DNA of 64,000 nt from Emydura subglobosa (Eukaryota; Chordata; Testudines; Chelidae). Positions 38,888 through 49,004 of this stretch are shown piece after piece (position 1 is the first letter of the stretch; every line of letters begins with the position of its first letter). Below the pieces are notes generated by a model. That model made no database searches. It saw nothing but the letters and a program-made list of their open reading frames with translations, and was not told the DNA's origin. Where the stretch lies: assembly GCA_007922225.1 (NCBI GenBank), contig ML679954.1, forward strand, positions 27,136,240 to 27,200,239, given 5' to 3'. The translations under genes and the position numbers were made by a program.

Positions 38888-40540
38888 GATGGTAAAAAGT
38901 AAGAGGATGGAGATTAATTACTGTCTTGGGGTTGAGGTTTAAAATATTTCTTCCTAAATGATAATTTGTACAAACCCGAAGACTAAAGGGTTGTTCTTGA
39001 GTACTTTTGCAAATGCAAAGTCACATCAGTCTTTGCCCTAAGAGATCTTATCCATTAAAGGGTAAATCCTCAACTGTTTGCAACTCTTTAGGTAATCCAG
39101 ATGTGGACAACCATGAGGTCCTTCTCATTGTAACCCGTATCAGCATTGATCATACTCTCATGTCTGCAGTAACCAGACCTGCCTGCAGAGATGATCGGGC
39201 ATCTAATTGCCCTTCCAAATGGATTAATTTAAACTCCACTTTAAGCTTTCCTGGAATCGTGTGCATAAATTATGCCCCTCCATTCCACTGAAGTCATATT
39301 TGTCTATCATAGCCTGATAGTTTGCTATCCTGACTAGCAACTAACCAAGGAGTAGTTTTTTCCACCAAAAAGATCCAGTCTTTTCGATACCTTGTCTTTC
39401 AGAATAGATCTAGATGGTCCAAGCACTCTTGTTTTCTCATTGATAACTCTCACCACTAAAAATCTCTGTATAGGATGAGTTAAAATACTCAAATCCCATA
39501 GATGGACCTGATACTATGTTCTCTGCATACTTCAGTACGGGGATTGAAGATGGAGTTAGTCCTTCCCTTATTTATAGACATTGCAACATGAATGTGAGAG
39601 ACTGGATGGAGAATATCAGAGAGTTTGTATGATGTCTCTTGAACCAGTTCTAGAGGGATTTCCAAAATGTCTGCCATCCTTTGGGGAGGTACTGAAATGC
39701 CTTAAAATATTGACTATGGCAGGGGCTGATGAAACTGCTTCATCTGGAGAGGATAAAAGAGCTAAAGGAGCGAGAGGAGGTCCCCTCAGCACCATCTCCT
39801 CATCTTCATTTAGCAGCTGCTGATCCTCTGGAACAATGTCCTCCCTAGGAAGTGAGAGGAAGAACCTCTGATGCTCAGGCTTGGGTCCTAGATGGAGACA
39901 TCTTCATAATGAGGTCCTGGTGCCAAGGTGAATTTCAAGATTGCTGAGACACATCTAAGAGTGGAGTCTCTGTTGTTCTGGGGTGATAAAAATCCACCAG
40001 GGTAGTAAAGGAAACCCCATAGAGATTATTGATACTGGTAAGCATTGGTATTATAGGAAGCAGTACCAGGTGAGTTGTGCCAAAGTAAATGATGGCGCCG
40101 CAGAAGTTCTTGATGTTGGTACTGCAGAATATGAGATGAGACACTGTACCATAGTCATCAGTACCAATGACTGTTCAGAAGCAAATGCTTTTGCTTGGTG
40201 TAGGATAAGTACAGGGATCAGTGTTGCATGTGGTGCTGCAGAGTCAGCAGATTCTACCATGATGACACAAGTTTTCTCTTGCTCGGTACCAGATATGGGG
40301 AGTGCCAAGAAACACTCATGGAGCTGTGCTCCTTTCCCCCCACAAATAGGAGAGGTAACTTCTGCTTCAAAGGTATCTGAGATTGTCTTTGAACTCTTAG
40401 GTGATGAATGAGCTCTTTGATTTCTGAACCCCTGAAGTGACTTCTCATGTGGATGAAGAGCACAAAGAGTGAAATTTTAAAGGAGCAGGAATAACTTCCG
40501 GTGGGTGAATTTCTGAATCTTACACTTCCCCCTCAGACTT
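38888..40540 (-). mobile_element. DIRS-like retrotransposon copy B: gag region
   Basis: Minus-strand fragments include DEEMVLRGPPLAPLALLSSP near 39800-39740, then a MADILEIPLELVQET block at 39677-39633 and KLSDILHPVSHIHVA after it. Further downstream are ANYQAM.DKYDF near 39330-39300 and SLQAGLVTADM with a LPKELQTVEDLPF block near 39100-39055. The last blocks are homologous to the gag end of copy A, so the two are separate copies and not one interrupted element. Many stops; no RT in this copy. Confidence 0.65.
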
Positions 40541-40589
40541 CTCCATCAGGAACAGCTTTAAGTGTGCCTCTCTGGCCTTTTGGATGTTT

Positions 40590-41135
40590 TTTTGAAAATG
40601 ATTTACAAACTACACATTCTGGTATGGCTACCAGAACTGGACACAGTATTCCAGCTGAGACCTCATCAGTACCAAGTAGAGCAGGACAATTACCTGTGTC
40701 AACACTCCTGTTAGTATATCCCAGAATATTAGTCTTTTATTCAACTGCTTCATATTGTTGTCTCATGTTCAATTTGTGATCCACTGCAATCCCCAGATCC
40801 TTTTCAGCAGTACTACTCCCTAATCAGTTATTCCCCACATTTTGTAGTTCTGCATTTGATTTCTCCTTCTGAAGTGTAATATTTTGCACTTATTTTTATT
40901 TCATCTTGTTGATTTCAGACCAATTCTCTAATTTAATAAGGTGGTTTTGAATTCTAATGCTATCCTTGAAAGTGATTGCAACCCTTCTCTGCTTGGTGTC
41001 ATCTGCAAATTTTATAAGCATATTCTCCAGTCTATTATCTAAGCAGTTAATGAAAATATTGAATAGTACAGGACCCCGGACATACCCCTATGGGAAACCA
41101 TTAGTTATATTCATTTATATGGGAACAGGAAGCAG
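40590..41135 (-). mobile_element. CR1 LINE ORF2 3' fragment, minus orientation
   Basis: On the minus strand, broken frames give KCKILHFRRRNQMQNY and AEKDLGIAVDHKLNM, then NILGYTNRSV. These are the thumb and post-RT segments of CR1 ORF2. The right end near 41135 is within the RT region; the rest of the element is missing. Confidence 0.7.
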
Positions 41136-41727
41136 ATCCAAAGTATAACTTTCTAATTACAAAGCAGAGGACAATTTGGGAATAAAATTTTTCTGGATAT
41201 TTTGATGACTGAGGCCATGGACTAAACAGCTGCAGAGGTAAGAGACTACCACTTCATCTACTGTGCTCACCATTTGTGGAAAGTTAAGAGGTATATTGAT
41301 AATTGCCTTTCTTATTCCCCTACATACATATTGCTCTAGCTCAGACAGTTCCCTCTAGATTTAAGATCCCTAACAATATGCATGGTAGCCAGGGAAAGAA
41401 AATTACTTTGCCTGCAAGATTTGGCATGCCTTGACAGCAAGCCTCTGCTCTCAGAACCTAATGCTTGTTTGTCTATCACAGTGATAGAATGCGCCTACTA
41501 GATTATCCGTATATTACTCTTCAAATCTCGGATGGAGTGGTTAATTATATGCTAAACCACTCCAGTTTCTAGAGAGTGGAGTTCCCTCAGTGCCAGTGAT
41601 CAGTTTCTTGGCTATCCAAAAATAATTTGAGGGCTAGAAGAACTATGGTACTCTGGATTTACTGAGAGAGGTAAAGACATTTTTAAAAAATAAAAAATAT
41701 ATTTTGAGTAATCCACCATTGACTGGA
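41136..41727. other. Unassigned sequence between LINE fragments
   Basis: No coding remnant recognised. The right part may include the left target site of the RTE-like insertion. Confidence 0.3.
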
Positions 41728-42640
41728 CTAATTTCTGCTTATCAATTGGCTGTCTCTGAAGTCAAGAGGCACACTTTTGTTCATGGAAATGCAGTCAGTG
41801 TGAAGTTCAGCACATCTGTGAAGTAGTATATCCATGACTGTTGACTGCAACTGATGGTTAATGAGGACAGGATCAACTACAGTCCTGGTGAAATCATCTG
41901 GGCTGTATCGGGTCTGCTTGTGAACCTCCAGATGACACAAGAGCGATCAGCAATCACGTCATTGGCAGCAGCAAATTCCAGCAGTTGCTGCCTATTCCTG
42001 TTCTTCTGCCCAATACCAAACTCCCTGAACATATTCACACAAGTGTCATTATCCTTTCCAACCTGTGCATTAAACTTGCCCAGGATTACAATGACATCTT
42101 TCATTAAAGACTGACTGCAGTTGCTGATAAAAATTAACTGCATTGGCCTTGCTGTTGATGTGACCATATAATGCAATGCTACAGCTGCTACAGAATCTGA
42201 CACTGATAAGTTGATGATTAGTCACCAGCCATCCCTACAATTCCAATTGGACATTGGATCAAAGTACAACAGCTACCCCTTGCTGAAGTGACCTATCTAG
42301 GTGCCATGAGAACAAAAACATACTATCCTCAACTTTCTTCTCACCGCTTCCTGGCTAGGTCCATTTTATCTAAAAGCACAGATTTCAATGTTCAGGCTTT
42401 TCATCTGCTTGATGAGGATTGTGTTAGCTGTTTCAGACAACATTCAAATGTTCCAGCACCCATTATAAATTTGCCATAAACATACAGGACAGAAGAATGG
42501 CTCTTTTGCAAGGTTTCATTTGTCATTTTTGCCTCAATGGAAGATAAATTCTTAGCCTTTTCAGGTATAAGAACAGTTGAGAAGACTGTCACAGATGGTT
42601 GGAATCAGTGTAAACATCCTCACGATGTGAGCATATCAAT
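41728..42640 (-). mobile_element. RTE-like LINE, endonuclease half, inverted
   Basis: The minus strand reads through an AP-endonuclease-type domain: near the 5' end IKQMKSLNIEICAF (about 42430-42390), then DVIVILGKFNAQVGKDND (42100-42045; GKFNAQVG corresponds to GDFNA with the Asp replaced), GIGQKNRNRQQLLEFAAAND (about 42010-41950), YSPDDFTRTVVDPVLINHQL (about 41905-41845) and a HTD... end (about 41795). The order is complete but frames shift several times. The RT half of the same element lies to the right on the opposite strand. Confidence 0.7.
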
Positions 42641-42699
42641 CCTGGAAGGCAAAATGCACCTTTGTCTTCAAAGACAGTCTGTCTGATTTATCAGTATGA

Positions 42700-44345
42700 T
42701 TTATCAGAAATCAGTATGATTTAACTGAGAGCTCTTATTACAACCAAGTTATCAGACTTTCTGTTCTGAACTGCTTAAGGCCACTGAAGCGTTAAAGTCT
42801 GAAATCTCACTCCATAATCTGACGTGGAAATGTGTTGTTTCAAGTCATCAGTGCTGACTGCTGCCAGCTCAATACTGGGGCTTCAAATGTCATCCATGGA
42901 TCACTGAGATGCTCACAGCAGTTGGAGCTTAAAGAAAAAAGAAAGGCATCAATTTAAGTCTTCTAGGACGTTTGTTGAGAGCAAAAGCAAATGCTGACTG
43001 GGTTTGATTTCCGAATGCCATCAAGTCATTGTGCAAGCAAGATTAGGAATCCTAGTGATCTAATGAGGCAGTCAGTTTACAATGGCTGCTGACAGACATG
43101 GTCTCCATAGCCTTTATTCAGCTTGGTGATGCTTGCAGGGAAGGTGAGACCAACTTGTCTCATAAAGAATCAAGATGGCAGCATCAGCAACAGTTTGCTG
43201 GATCAGTTGCATTTATGAGACTATCAATTTTAAGACACTCAATGTGCCTCCTCCACATGAAGTGGGGCATGAAGTTTCACTAAAGGCACCTTCCTTCAAC
43301 CAAGAGGAGATCTGGATCAGAGTCCATAAGATGAAGTCTGGAATGGCACCAGGGTTTAGGAACATTACCCCGGAGTTGCTGAAGACACGTGAGAGTTTTG
43401 TTGTTCCATGACAGAATAGGCTCTTCCAGACCATCTGGCATACTAATGTCATCCCTTATGACTGGAAGAAAGGGGTTATTCTACATCTGTTGAAAAAGGG
43501 TGATAAAGGCTGAATGTAATAATTATAGAGGGTATTACACTATTGTCAGTTCCAGGGAAAGTCTTCACTTCTTTGTTAATGTCTCAAAATCAATAATGCA
43601 TTTTGTGGCAAAGGCCAGGATACTCAATGTGGCTTTAGAGCTGATCGTTGCACTGTTGAGCAGATATTTACCTTGAGACAGCTTTTTGAGAAGATGGATA
43701 AATTTAATAAGCCATGCACAGTACTTTTTATAAGCTTTTGTCAGGCTCTTGTGTGTGTGTGTGTGTGTGTGTATTTGTGGGATCTGATAAGGCATCTCAG
43801 CATTCCTGAGAAGATAATGTCATTGATAGAAAAGCTCTATAATGGTACATACATGGCATAGTTTCCTATACCCACAGAAGCTTAGCAAGGCTGTGTTTTG
43901 TCACCATCATTGTTCAATATCAGCATTGACTGGTGGATAAGCTTGAGGGCGCAGTTGTCGGTGCTTTCAAGCTGAACATTATTCTGCACTAAGATTTCAC
44001 ATGCAGTGGAGACTTTGCCTTGTTGGCTCAATTTGGTGAATCACTTCAACTGACAGCCTATCTGGTTGGACAAGAAGCAGCACACTTTGGTCTGGCTATT
44101 TATACAGATAAAACTAAGTCCCTGGCCATTACCATCTAACAACCTCCAGCTCTGAATTACAACCAGTTCAGTATAAACCTGTCAGGACAGGACATTATGC
44201 AGATGGCAGCTGCCAACTATTTGGACAGCATCATAGACATTGCTGGAGGATGCTCAAAAGATTTGGACATTCATATAACAGCAGCGTTGTCATGTTTCTG
44301 GCTGTTCAGAAGCCTCTGTGAGGTCGTTGTGACATCAAGCTTGTT
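42700..44345 (+). mobile_element. RTE-like LINE, reverse-transcriptase half, sense orientation
   Basis: Plus-strand fragments in shifting frames follow the RT order of RTE-type LINEs: EEIWIRVHKMKSGMAPGFRN and ITPELLK (43305-43390), a VIPYDWKKGVILHLLKKGD block (about 43450-43505), CGFRADRCTVEQIFTLRQLF (about 43626-43688), a motif A region broken by a (gt)n run (43720-43775), LSIPEKIMSLIEKLYNGTY (about 43797-43855), SGDFALLA (about 44005; the FADD catalytic block is degraded) and HFGLAIYTDKTKSLAI (about 44085-44130). ANYLDSII and DLDIHITAAL follow (about 44210-44290). Inactive. Confidence 0.7.
43751..43772 (+). repeat. (GT)11 microsatellite
   Basis: Eleven GT units inside the reverse-transcriptase remnant, at the place where RT motif A would be. 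Confidence 0.95.
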
Positions 44346-44479
44346 ATGAAGTAGCGAATCCGTAGAACCAGTTATACCGAATGGACAGAAAGGGCCCAAA
44401 AAACTCTCACATTTGTTTCAGTAAGGCTGTTTCATCTTAACATGTATGTGAACCTACTGGGAGAGTTATATGAAAATTT

Positions 44480-44850
44480 GGGCTGCAGCAGTTTGAGTAT
44501 GCTGATGAAATACAGCTCTGTCTAATTTTTATTAGTCAGATGGCGCAATCTCCTTTTTCCCAGTACCTGGACAAAAATAAAGAGAGGTTTGCTGGATTGA
44601 GTGAAAGCCCTGATGGGCAAGGCAAAAGTAATGGGGGATGGGATTCTGTTATTGAGACAATTCACCCTCTTTTGTCCAACAGATTCAACATTTTGGCCTG
44701 AATATTTAGCAGCTGTTGGAACTGATGACCAAGAGTACCTTTTTCAAATGTTTGGTTATATGTTTGTTACTACTTCTCAAAGATCTGTACTTCAACCTGA
44801 TAGTTGTGACTTCTAGATCCTCAATTATTTGAAAAAATTTGTATCCATAT
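44480..44850 (+). mobile_element. Second LINE fragment (CR1/L2-like), plus orientation
   Basis: FEYADEIQLCLIF (about 44493-44530) resembles the YADDTQL catalytic block of L2/CR1-type reverse transcriptases, followed by QSPFSQYLDKNK. The preceding RTE-like remnant uses a different block (FADD type), so this is a separate insertion. The 3' boundary is uncertain. Confidence 0.45.
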
Positions 44851-47416
44851 GGTTAATTCAGATTAAGAACAAGGGAGTTTTTATTTATTTCTTAAACTAG
44901 TGCTGCTTTGTAATGTAACACTGTAATGTCTTTACCCAGTTAAACCTCAATCTGTTATTAAAAATTTATATAGCAGCAAAAATGTACATGGCAATTTACA
45001 AAACAAATGAGACCAGTCACTTCCCCTGAAGAGCGACGGTATGTGTTAGTACTGCACATTATAAAATCAGTGTAAATAACATCACTGAAGCATGATGAAA
45101 ATCTGTATTTAAAGGGAGTAAGATTGCCATGATTTTTGGTGGTCAGATTTTTTTTTTTTTTTTTTTTTAAAGTTCATACATAAATTCATAGTATTTGCAC
45201 TACTGGACAAATAACTAGTTAAGAAACCCTTTTTGGATTCATTTTTCCAAATCCAATGTTGTTTAGCAAATTAATCTAGCTCCTCTCCAAATGATGGAGA
45301 AATCAAATAATCTACACAGAAAAGTCCTTGAGCTACCTAAAATGCCATCTTTTATATTGTTTGAAAATTTATTCAAACCTCTTTATATGTTTAGTATAGT
45401 TTACATGTCTAAAATATGAATGTTGATTTTTCAAATTATCAACAAAAGATGCATAGGCAAACATTACTGGCTTACTCATGAATAAAGCTAGACAGCTGAC
45501 TTTATATTATTTAGATAATAATATCAGAAAGGTAATATCAGCTCAGTCTTCCAGCAGTTCGGACACTTAATCCATGCATTATCTAAACAAATATCTTTAC
45601 TTTTCATTCTTTACAGTAGGGCAGTTTATAAACTTTTTTTGCATAATGCTGTGAAGAGTTGTTTTGATCATTATAATCTTCCCAATTACAGAAATTGTCA
45701 CCAGAATTATATTTCTATAATTAATAAACTTGCAATTGTCTATCATGTCTATTATTAGAGAGTTCAAGTTATTCAATAACTGAACAGTGATTTTCTTTAT
45801 AAGTTCATAGAAGACACCTTCATGGCATTTATAAGACCATCATTTTTAATTTAAATGTATATAAACATAACCTCATAATGAGTGTTAATGGGTTTATAAC
45901 AAAGAGAATTCAATATACAATCCTTTCTGCTTGAGTTTTTGTAACAGAACTTTACAACCTGAGAAAATAATTATAGCTATCTCTTTTTAGAACAACAGGT
46001 TTGGCAATGTTCAGTTAAACAAATAAAAACAGTCCTAAATTTGTAAACATCCTACCAGATGCACATGTTGTAAAATTATGTCTATATTATACACACAGCT
46101 TTCACTGTACATGCTATCTGATACAGATGGTTCAAAGTATAAATAGTTCAGTAAGAGCTATATACTAGGAATGGTAACTTTCAATTAATATTTCTCCTCA
46201 GATACAGATGAGCACATTTTAACATGCATTCAGAAGACAAATTTAGTCAAAATCTCGTAACTTATTAGTTCCGGATGCTGTCATAAACTAATTAATTAGA
46301 ATTCTGCTTGTAAAAATACAGGGGACATCATGCTGGTATAAGTGAAGGACTTTAGTCTATAATGAGCATGTAATTTAGACTTTGTAATATGCAAGTAGGC
46401 AAAAGAGTTTTTAAATTGGTTCATGAAGCTCCATACACAGCTGAAATGATTTTACTTATAGTTCAGTCTGGGTGATGACTGTAATATCCTAAGCATAACT
46501 CCAGAGACATACTTAGGCATGTTTCTGACAGTGCAGATTTCAATTCAATGCATTTTTATTTAGTACAGTGGAGACTAATGCAACCCCTCTAGGTTATGTG
46601 GAAGCCTTTAAATATTTGACAGGTATTTATTGATTATACAGCCAACCTAAAGAGCAGACGCCAGGTCACAAAGTAATCTGACATCAATAAACTTACAATA
46701 GCTGTATTGGAGAAGTGACAGAAAAATGTTTTGAACCTTGATAGCTTTTACCAATACAGCCCTTCAGAATTATACAGTTATTCTTTAAATGGGACTGTGT
46801 GTAGCTATCTTTAACCTAAAGAAATTAACGTATTTAATATGCTGAGGAAAATCAATTTAAAATAATGTGCAAACTTGCCAAAAGAATTTTCTTGAATGTT
46901 TTTCAGAACAGGTGAAAAATCAGCATGTATAACATGGTCCACTGGTCTAATATTTGCTTTAGCAACTTGGTTACTTTTTTTAAACCCATGAGAATATTTT
47001 ATGATCAGTAGAAAATCTTTAGCAGACACAAAAGATGGAAGATGAAATTGCAGCAAGATAGCATGGCAAACCTGAGAGATCTACTAGTGCATAAATCTAC
47101 TTAAAAACAGAAAGAGAGAGAGAAAGATAGCACTAACAAGCTACAATAAAAGTTGTCTTTAAAGCAGTAGGTTATAACAGGGTGGGAAATGTGTAATATA
47201 TACATACTCCTCCAAAGCGGTTACTGTCTTTCTAAATATAAAGAGCTGATTATTTTCACAGCCTCAGATTTACTTATGGTATAAAGCCATACAATTATAA
47301 AATTATTACTTTGATTATTCTTTTCCCACCCTGGCAGAGAATAAACATGAATTCAGAAGCACAGTGGGAGTGGAAAACAAAGAAGAGAGAGAAAAGGCAG
47401 CAGAGAAAGACAGAAA
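44851..47416. other. AT-rich intergenic or distal 3' UTR sequence, no gene
   Basis: No open frame of note and no transposon protein remnant. It contains a poly(T) run at 45148-45168. The lack of recognisable repeats over 2.5 kb, next to a very repeat-dense region, would fit an extended PTBP2 3' UTR or conserved downstream sequence, but nothing in the sequence proves it. Confidence 0.5.
45148..45168 (+). repeat. Poly(T) run
   Basis: Twenty-one consecutive T. Confidence 0.95.
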
Positions 47417-47816
47417 AGGTGAATACAGAGCTACAGAAGTGTTTATTGAGCATGCTACAGAGGTAAGCAGAGTACACACAAAATGAAATTAAACAACTGT
47501 CAAACCTCCCAACTTTGTTAGAAAATTATTTTTTAATTGTGCCGCTTTCAAACTATACTGAATTTTACATTTCTAAAGATGTAAAAACTTAACTAATAGA
47601 AAATATACATGACCTTTTTTCTACATAGATAACAGAATCTATGAATCTTGAAACTAAGTACATCAATTTCAAAAAGTATTGGTCATTTAAACAGAATCAG
47701 ATTAAATAGTTCAGATTGACAGAAGAATTGTTTTCAAATTAATTTGATCTGTAGATTCTGAGCCATGTTTATAGTAAAGTCAGATCAATTTCTAAATACA
47801 AAATATTTTGAAGAGA

Positions 47817-47822
47817 TTTATT
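47817..47822 (-). promoter_or_regulatory. Candidate poly(A) signal of PTBP2 (proximal)
   Basis: AATAAA on the minus strand, about 1050 nt after the stop, followed by a T-rich stretch. It would place the miR-133/miR-9/miR-124 cluster just inside the transcript end. A second AATAAA is at 47447-47442. Confidence 0.35.
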
Positions 47823-47859
47823 AAAACTGAATATTACAATGCAAGGTAAATTAAGACTA

Positions 47860-47866
47860 AAGGCAC
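47860..47866 (-). promoter_or_regulatory. miR-124 7-mer seed match
   Basis: The sense strand reads GTGCCTT, a perfect match to miR-124 positions 2-8, five bases downstream of the miR-9/miR-133 overlap. miR-124 is a well-known regulator of PTBP1; action on PTBP2 is less established. Confidence 0.45.
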
Positions 47867-47872
47867 ATAAAC

Positions 47873-47880
47873 TTTGGTCC
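47873..47880 (-). promoter_or_regulatory. miR-133 8-mer seed match overlapping a miR-9 seed match
   Basis: The PTBP2-sense strand reads GGACCAAAG here. GGACCAAA is a perfect 8-mer match to the miR-133 seed, and ACCAAAG (47878-47872) is a 7-mer match to the miR-9 seed, so the two sites share six bases. miR-133 is known to repress nPTB in muscle and miR-9 to repress it during neuronal maturation. That this site is used here is inference. Confidence 0.6.
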
Positions 47881-48604
47881 CACCTGGTTGTCAGTTTTAA
47901 AAAACTGCCACAAAATTAACCTTCCTGCAAGTGTTTGCAGTACACTTTCTTCATCTTTACAAAATACATGCACCAGTTCCTGAACTAGCTAGACCAGTCT
48001 GCACATGCTCAGAAATCCACAACCATATTCCAAATCTTAATTACAAACTAAAGATGGCAATATATATTTAAATGCACATAAGTCATGTCAACTTCAAAAA
48101 CATCTACGAAAAATATTCAACCACAAACAAGACATTACTTAGTGCTGACATTTATATGATACGTCCCACAAAAGTGTGTACAAAAAGGTTAAGATTCCAC
48201 AATGCTTTCCACTTGAGGTTCAAAAATAACAGAAACCACTTTTTTCTCCTTTAAGAAATTAATATTCTGTAACTGGTTAATTTTCTATAATGCCTACATT
48301 CATAACTGAATCTAGACCAGAATAAAGAAATATAGAAGGCCATTTACAAAAAAAGTTAAAGTAGCAAAAATCAAATATGCTGTGTTTTAATCTTTCAAAG
48401 TAATGTATCTTATCTGATTAAAATGAAAGGTACATGACAACCCAGTAAGTAACAAAAATAAGTTCCAAGCAGGAGAAACAAAAAACTTAACCTTTTTACA
48501 CACCCCTGCCTAAATATATTTTAATTCTCATGTAACACTGTGCCCCAGACAACCAAATTAATTTTACTAGTAAATGCAATTCTAGCAACACTAGTTTTCC
48601 TTTT

Positions 48605-48613
48605 TAAGGCACG
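48605..48613 (-). promoter_or_regulatory. miR-124 8-mer seed match with ninth base paired
   Basis: The sense strand reads CGTGCCTTA, complementary to miR-124 positions 1-9. It lies about 260 nt after the stop codon, inside the most certain part of the 3' UTR. Confidence 0.45.
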
Positions 48614-48871
48614 TATGTCAACTAACTTGAAAAACTGTGGGCTTAACTTGAAACCCTTTTAAACAAAATGATGTTTCTCTAAACAACAGATGAATAACCA
48701 ACAGTTAATATCACTGCTTTTTTTTTCCTTATGAATTTTTTTTTTTAAACAACCAAGGAATGATAACAGCATGAAAGACAGAAGTCAAACTCTGGTCCCC
48801 ACTTTCCTGAACAGTCAATAGGTGATGACACTGAACAATGCGATACACCTTCATTTTTTTAATCTCCCATT

Positions 48872-49004
48872 TTAAATTGTTGATTTGGAGAAAGAAACTC
48901 TCAGATGGTGATTTTCTCCAAGATTGTAATTATGCAGATCAATCAAAGCCTGAATAGCTTCTTCCACTGTTGACATCTGAAGAAGTGCCATCTTGTGATC
49001 TCTT
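48872..49004 (-). CDS. PTBP2: PTBP2 exon 14 coding part: end of RRM4 and stop
   Basis: One base completes the Gln codon, then 43 codons from [20 protein letters not shown] through [12 protein letters not shown] to SFSKSTI and a TAA stop at 48874-48872. The acceptor is tgtttcag (AG at 49006-49005). The segment MALLQM is RNP1 of RRM4, and [13 protein letters not shown] is the invariant PTB-family tail. Ser in MSTVEEA is a small difference from the Ala I remember for human PTBP2. Confidence 0.95.

Larger units (their letters stand above)
47417..48871 (-). other. PTBP2: Probable PTBP2 3' UTR
   Basis: The stretch after the stop codon is AT-rich, has no open frame and no recognisable transposon, unlike the region left of 44850. 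It holds several microRNA seed matches known to matter for PTB genes. The end is uncertain: AATAAA signals on the minus strand lie at 47822-47817 and 47447-47442, giving UTRs of roughly 1.1 or 1.4 kb. A longer form reaching toward 46560 cannot be excluded. Confidence 0.55.

Noticed and set aside
1..44850. Search for a neighbouring protein-coding gene such as DPYD, the usual downstream neighbour of PTBP2
   Set aside because: No exon with recognisable coding sequence was found; all coding-like text belongs to transposons.
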